DNA of 11,817 nucleotides, taken from Larix sibirica. Lineage: Eukaryota > Streptophyta > Pinopsida > Pinales > Pinaceae. The stretch covers positions 1-11,817 of the forward strand of contig NWUY0304558698.1 in NCBI GenBank assembly GCA_004151065.3, in the 5' to 3' direction. The notes under the pieces were generated by a model. That model saw only the letters and a list, made by a program, of their open reading frames with translations, was not told where the DNA came from and did not search any database. Each line of letters opens with the position of its first letter. The stretch's first letter is position 1. A program made the position numbers and the translations under genes. Below, piece by piece: positions 8,681-11,817 of the stretch.

Positions 8681-9080
8681 GATCAATAGGTTGTGTTACC
8701 TTCATGTCATCAACCTCAAAAGTCATAATTCTATCTTTCAAATCAATTATTCTATAGTCTCATAGGCCCATTCGATTCCTAGCAATGTTGGGTATGGATC
8801 TGTTTCACCCATGATCTCAATTACTTCAAAATATATAGTGGTTTTGACACCTCCAAAATCAACTTCAATATTCTCTAGTTGGACAATGAGGAAAATGCAA
8901 TACCGATTTTACATTTTCAACTGAATGGCAGAGTAGAAAAGTAATGTATAGCCCATTGATTCCCGTGACTCTTTTGGCAACATGTTTACATCGGATCCTA
9001 AGTCCAACATCACAGTCTTAATATCATAGCCATGCACCTGTGCACCCAAACATAACTCAACTAGTCCTCTTCCTTCACCT
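8681..9080 (-). pseudogene. Retropepsin-type aspartic protease (broken)
   Basis: The protease cuts the Gag-Pol polyprotein. Seen on the minus strand: LCLGAQVHGYDIKTVML leads into DLGSDVN (9004-8984) and MLPKESRESMG. This is the active-site strand, with D-L-G-S in place of the common D-T/S-G. A TAA (8911-8909) interrupts it. VQLENIEVDFGGVKT, YFEVIEIMG and PTLLGIEWA (8791-8765) then follow; the last is the hydrophobic-Gly strand typical of the end of retropepsins. A frame change near 8760 leads to DLKDRIMTFEVDDMKVTQ, which runs on into the gag-like module. The length, about 110 residues, is normal. The single active-site motif is expected because retropepsins act as dimers. The start is not defined because the protease is released from a polyprotein. 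Confidence 0.9.
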
Positions 9081-9585
9081 TTTTCGCACCAACTGCAGGT
9101 TTCTCTCTAGTAGAGGGGCAAAAATCTCACCATCAAATCCCATAACATCATGTAGGTTGCGAAGTGCACTAAATAGCTTTTGAGTGGTTTTCTCATCTTC
9201 CAAATTATATTTTAGTAAGTAGAACCATAATGAAACAAAGTCCCTTGCTTTCTCATTACCTGATTCTTTTCCATTAGCTTGTGTATCATTCTTCTTGAAT
9301 TGGTGAGATGGTCCCACATCCTCTCATGCTGTAGGAGTTGGTAATCGACCAAACATGTTCGATGCCTCCCGATATGTCTCTTTTCTATTAATCTAGAATA
9401 TAATTAGTTTTCCTTGGTGTTTCCTTCCTGATCATTGGTGAGTTTGGTCGTCGTTGATATGATCCATCTCTCGCGCTTTCTTGAGTGAAAACAAATCCTA
9501 CTACACTTCATTCTTCTCATGGTTCACAGTTGATAAAGTTGGCCGGTATTCTTGTGCAATCTTCCCATTTCATGATCAGTTCAGG
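9075..9585 (-). pseudogene. Linker between nucleocapsid and protease
   Basis: An open 80-codon piece (9317-9075) is rich in Lys, Glu, Asn and Gln at its start (QFKKNDTQANGKESGNEK) and has a helical, Leu-rich second half (TTQKLFSALRNLHDVMG). It shows no catalytic motif and matches the expected position of the Gag-protease linker. Upstream, about 9585-9480, a piece with PELIMKWEDCTRI and NFINCEP continues the nucleocapsid end with two stops. Frames change near 9320 and again near 9110 before the protease. I do not recognise a function beyond a linker. Confidence 0.6.
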
Positions 9586-10148
9586 GAATTCCTCCACAGT
9601 GTGAGTGTTCATGCAATAATAGGTACACCATGGTCTCTATGGACAAAGGACAATTGCGGGAAAGATGTACAATCTCATTGAAATTGTAACATCAGATAGG
9701 GCATGTGCGATCGCCTACCCATTTGGTTCCAAATCCTCTCCCCTATTCCTAGGGGTTGATCTGCTACCTGGTATATAGAGCGATCTAGCCTCTTTGTTAA
9801 AGCATCCAAGGCTATCCATTTCTCAGTGCTATGTATAGTAGATCCACAAAATTCACAATAGACCATGTTAGGTACCAAGGAGTACTTGTGTAAAATTGGG
9901 CAAAGTCATGGCGGTTGGCCAAATGATTTTCCAACCTCACAATAATTGTTGGGAGAAGCACTGGGTGGTTCTTGATATGTTGGTCATCATGTAGAATGAA
10001 ATGGGTTTTCCGCAGAAACTTGCGCAACTATTGCACTCGAACCTGTATTAAATGATCCTTCGTTAAATGATCCACCCAACAAAATTTGTCCACCTCTCGT
10101 CCTGGGGCATTCTGAAGCATGATCTCCTTCCATCAAGCAGCTTGTACA
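9586..10148 (-). pseudogene. Nucleocapsid with five CCHC-knuckle positions, all damaged
   Basis: CCHC zinc knuckles (CX2CX4HX4C) bind the element's RNA for packaging. Five 14-codon segments with knuckle layout are visible: 10148-10107 CTSCLMEGDHASEC (His position is Asp, with His one place later); 9941-9900 CEVGKSFGQPP, stop, LC (second Cys is Gly, His is Gln); 9857-9816 CEFCGSTIHSTEKW (last Cys is Trp); 9691-9650 CYNFNEIVHLSRNC (second Cys is Phe); and 9627-9586 CTYYCMNTHTVEEF (Cys shifted by one, last Cys is Phe). The first three share one reading frame; the fourth and fifth are in the other two. ALDALTKRLDR follows the third. Five knuckle positions in one Gag is more than the usual one or two. 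No segment keeps all four ligands in place, so zinc binding would be lost in this copy. Confidence 0.82.
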
Positions 10149-10950
10149 CCATACCTGCGGTCATTTCGCTTTTGGTATATTCAGATCTTGAATTCTTTCA
10201 GTTATTTCTGACAGTAATTTGTTATGTATCTATGCTAATTCACCTAAATATGATGAAGTTCCTACCGCAATGGTGTTTGGATAGTTTTCCATAGCCTCAA
10301 TATTCATTGCCTACTCTAATGCATTTCTATGTGATTCTATTACTTGTTGTGATAGAGGTATCCTTGTAAATGACAATAAACCATGAATAAACCATTCCTT
10401 CTGATGGGATTCATGGACCAAATATTTCAATTTAGTTAGTACATCCCTAAATCATTATGTGTATGCGTAGGCTGTTTCTGCTTGCATTTGTCGGATTTCT
10501 CTTAATTCTACAACACCTTGTTGTTTGCACTTTGGTTGCAAAAATTCGTCTAGAAACAATTTGTTTGTATTTTTTAAAGTAGGAGCTGGCGTATTTGGAT
10601 CCCACCTTTTGATCAACCTCATGTACCACTGAAAATACCTTCCTTGTAGGGTCGTATGAAATTATACCAGTTTGGATGCTGGTGGGGTCGCCCTGGCGTT
10701 CCATATTGCTTCACAGAGAAACCAATGCTGAGTCGCATCATCTTCTCCTCCTCTTCCCCAAAATTATAGACATTTCAGGGGGGGTCATGTTGGTACTCCC
10801 ACAATTGTCACAGTTGGAGTTCCTACTAATACAAACCCTTGGGGTCTTGGATGCATTGCAATGTTATTATTATTTTGCTAAGAACTAGTACTACGTCCTC
10901 CTGCTAATGAGCTACTATGTGGACTATTGGTATTACCACTCATTTGAATG
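10149..10950 (-). pseudogene. Gag capsid-like region and Ser/Asn/Gly linker (broken)
   Basis: Gag forms the particle that packages the RNA. Seen: a piece starting ATG at 10943, rich in Ser, Asn and Gly (MSGNTNSPHSSSLAGGRS), then a Pro/Val-rich piece (VGTPTVTIVGVP). Near 10704 comes GDPTSIQTGIISYDPTRKVF. From about 10601 a single frame carries NTNKLFLDEFLQPKCKQQG, VVELREIRQMQAETAYAYT (10514-10458), then TAA TGA, FRDVLTKLKYLVHE, EWFIHGLLSFTRIPLSQQ (10397-10344) and NIEAM, and runs on into the first knuckle. An F...L-rich segment followed by FI-GL matches the C-terminal part of Retrotrans_gag domains. This is the conventional Gag position, before the knuckles, so the module between protease and RT is an additional one. 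Confidence 0.78.
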
Positions 10951-10987
10951 TACCAAGGAAATTGTAAAACAAAATTATGAGAGTTTG

Positions 10988-11527
10988 TTACCAAATTATG
11001 AGAGTTCTAATTACATTGCTTTCGACATCTACTTCCGCGACAATGGGGGGTTCACTTTCTGGGGTACTTCCATTTTCCATAGGTCTCGATATTTCTTGGT
11101 GTTTTGCATCTGCATCCATGGCTGGTTTTGGTGACTGATCCAATACTCTTCTACTTGGTGATTGAGTTCTATCATCCCTTTTTCCACTTGTACCTTCTCC
11201 CCATATTTCTCTCATTGGGATGTCCAACACCTCTATCCCTCTTTCCTTAGTCTCGAGATAGTTAGTTCCTCTCTCTACTTCATCTGATGTAACTCATTCT
11301 GATTTTATTCACGCTTATTTCCATTCCTCATATCTTTCTCTAGTTGAACACTTCTTTTTTGTGCTTTTCGCATTTGTGCTTTCCACCCTTATTCACAGAC
11401 TTCTGCCTTTCTTTCTACTCTTTCAGCCCTGGCTTCATTATTATAAACCCCCTCCATTGATGGCTTCCACAATGTTGTAGCATCTCCTAGATATCCCCCC
11501 CAAGGTGCGAGGGTTTTACTCCTCCAT
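10988..11527 (-). pseudogene. Charged, probably coiled-coil Gag N-terminus (broken)
   Basis: The piece around 11500-11392 contains GGYLGDATTLWKPSMEGV followed by NNEARAERVERKAEV, very rich in Glu, Arg and Lys and suited to a coiled coil. It continues with stops through KAQMRKAQKRSVQLEKDM. From about 11230 an 80-codon open piece (to 10988) is charged and Ser/Pro-rich (SGKRDDRTQSPSRRVLDQS) with no known motif. Two start candidates exist: ATG at 11527, whose frame meets TAA at codon 4 and is offset from the downstream frame, and ATG at 11457, in frame with the Glu/Arg-rich part. The first fits a start followed by a one-base indel; I cannot decide. The N-terminal position and composition fit Gag, but there is no direct domain match. 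Confidence 0.6.
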
Positions 11528-11817
11528 TCTAATCAAGTCTAGAGGCAAAAACCCAAATTCAACCATCTAGATCTTGATCCACAACAAAACTTCTTTTAAT
11601 AGTCTTCCCCTATCTCCTCTTCTTAGCTCGCCCTCTACCTTAGATGCTCATTGATTTTTTTTCGGCTGCAAATTCTAGAATATAACCATGTTACGAAATC
11701 ATCAAGCTTCTTATCCCACCATAATTGAATCTATGTTGTCATCACATATGTATCCATACTGTTATCTCCTCAATAAACATAGATTAGTCATGGCATCTAG
11801 GTGATAGGAAGTCTTTA
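11528..11817 (-). other. Probable 5' untranslated leader of the element, cut by window edge
   Basis: This 290-nt stretch lies upstream of the first Gag-like coding on the minus strand. It has no open frame of note. I looked for a primer-binding site complementary to the tRNA 3' end (TGG plus a tRNA-specific stretch, such as the initiator-Met form) and saw none that convinces. The 5' LTR therefore probably lies beyond the right edge. No sequence here obviously repeats the candidate 3' LTR. Confidence 0.4.

Larger units (their letters stand above)
3011..11817 (-). mobile_element. Degenerate Ty3/gypsy LTR retrotransposon, 5' end cut by window edge
   Basis: Seen: on the minus strand the domains run Gag, CCHC knuckles, aspartic protease, gag-like module, reverse transcriptase, RNase H, integrase. 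Integrase downstream of RT/RNase H is the diagnostic order of Ty3/gypsy elements; Ty1/copia has integrase before RT. Coding homology covers about 11527 to 4956, some 6.6 kb, followed by a 1.2 kb spacer and a candidate 3' LTR. No chromodomain follows the integrase tail, which argues against a chromovirus. Stops and frame changes occur in every domain, and catalytic residues are lost in RT and RNase H, so the copy cannot be autonomous. The left boundary depends on the LTR call at 3011-3789, which is tentative. The 5' LTR, primer-binding site and target-site duplication are not in the window. I am confident of the element class but not of the lineage name. Confidence 0.93.

Noticed and set aside
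9812-10027. Open frame of 71 codons on the minus strand within the nucleocapsid
   Set aside because: The knuckle motifs at 9941-9900 and 9857-9816 are in another frame that continues from Gag; this frame has no cysteine pattern.
11528-11817. Possible primer-binding site or 5' LTR end
   Set aside because: No convincing TGG-plus-tRNA complement and no segment repeating the candidate 3' LTR could be found.
1-11817. tRNA, rRNA, CRISPR or bacterial operon content
   Set aside because: No cloverleaf, ribosomal signature, regular spacer-repeat array or bacterial gene layout was seen; all recognisable coding is plant-type retrotransposon.

Overview
The window reads as nuclear DNA from a land plant with a repeat-rich genome, and it holds no host gene I can support. 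About two thirds of it (roughly 3.0 kb to the right edge) is one old, inactivated Ty3/gypsy LTR retrotransposon on the minus strand. The host call rests only on the plant-like type of the element. I favour a large-genome seed plant but cannot name a clade.

Reading the minus strand from right to left, the layout is: a 5' untranslated stretch (11817-11528, cut by the window edge before any recognisable 5' LTR or primer-binding site); a charged Gag N-terminus (about 11527-10988); a Ser/Asn/Gly-rich linker and Gag capsid-like region (about 10950-10150); a nucleocapsid with five CCHC-type knuckle positions (10148-9586); a charged linker (9585-9080); an aspartic protease (9080-8680); an unusual second gag-like domain lying between protease and reverse transcriptase (8680-7760); reverse transcriptase (7753-6850); RNase H (6850-6300); and integrase (6276-4956). 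About 1.2 kb of non-coding spacer follows, then a candidate 3' LTR (3789-3011) with TGTGA...TCACA ends and a minus-strand TATAAAAGG box.

The order PR-RT-RH-IN is what places the element in Ty3/gypsy rather than Ty1/copia. No chromodomain follows the integrase, so a non-chromovirus lineage is likelier. The copy is dead: stops and frameshifts occur in every domain, and RT, RNase H, the integrase zinc finger and every nucleocapsid knuckle have lost key residues. The integrase D,D(35)E residues survive in one frame. Many stops look like single C-to-T or G-to-A changes, as expected from decay of methylated DNA.

The left 3.0 kb is pyrimidine-rich on the plus strand, has no recognisable coding, and contains short tandem repeats, hairpins and two TATA-like sites. 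It may be an older repeat. The most interesting point is the extra gag-like module inside pol, colinear with its neighbours.
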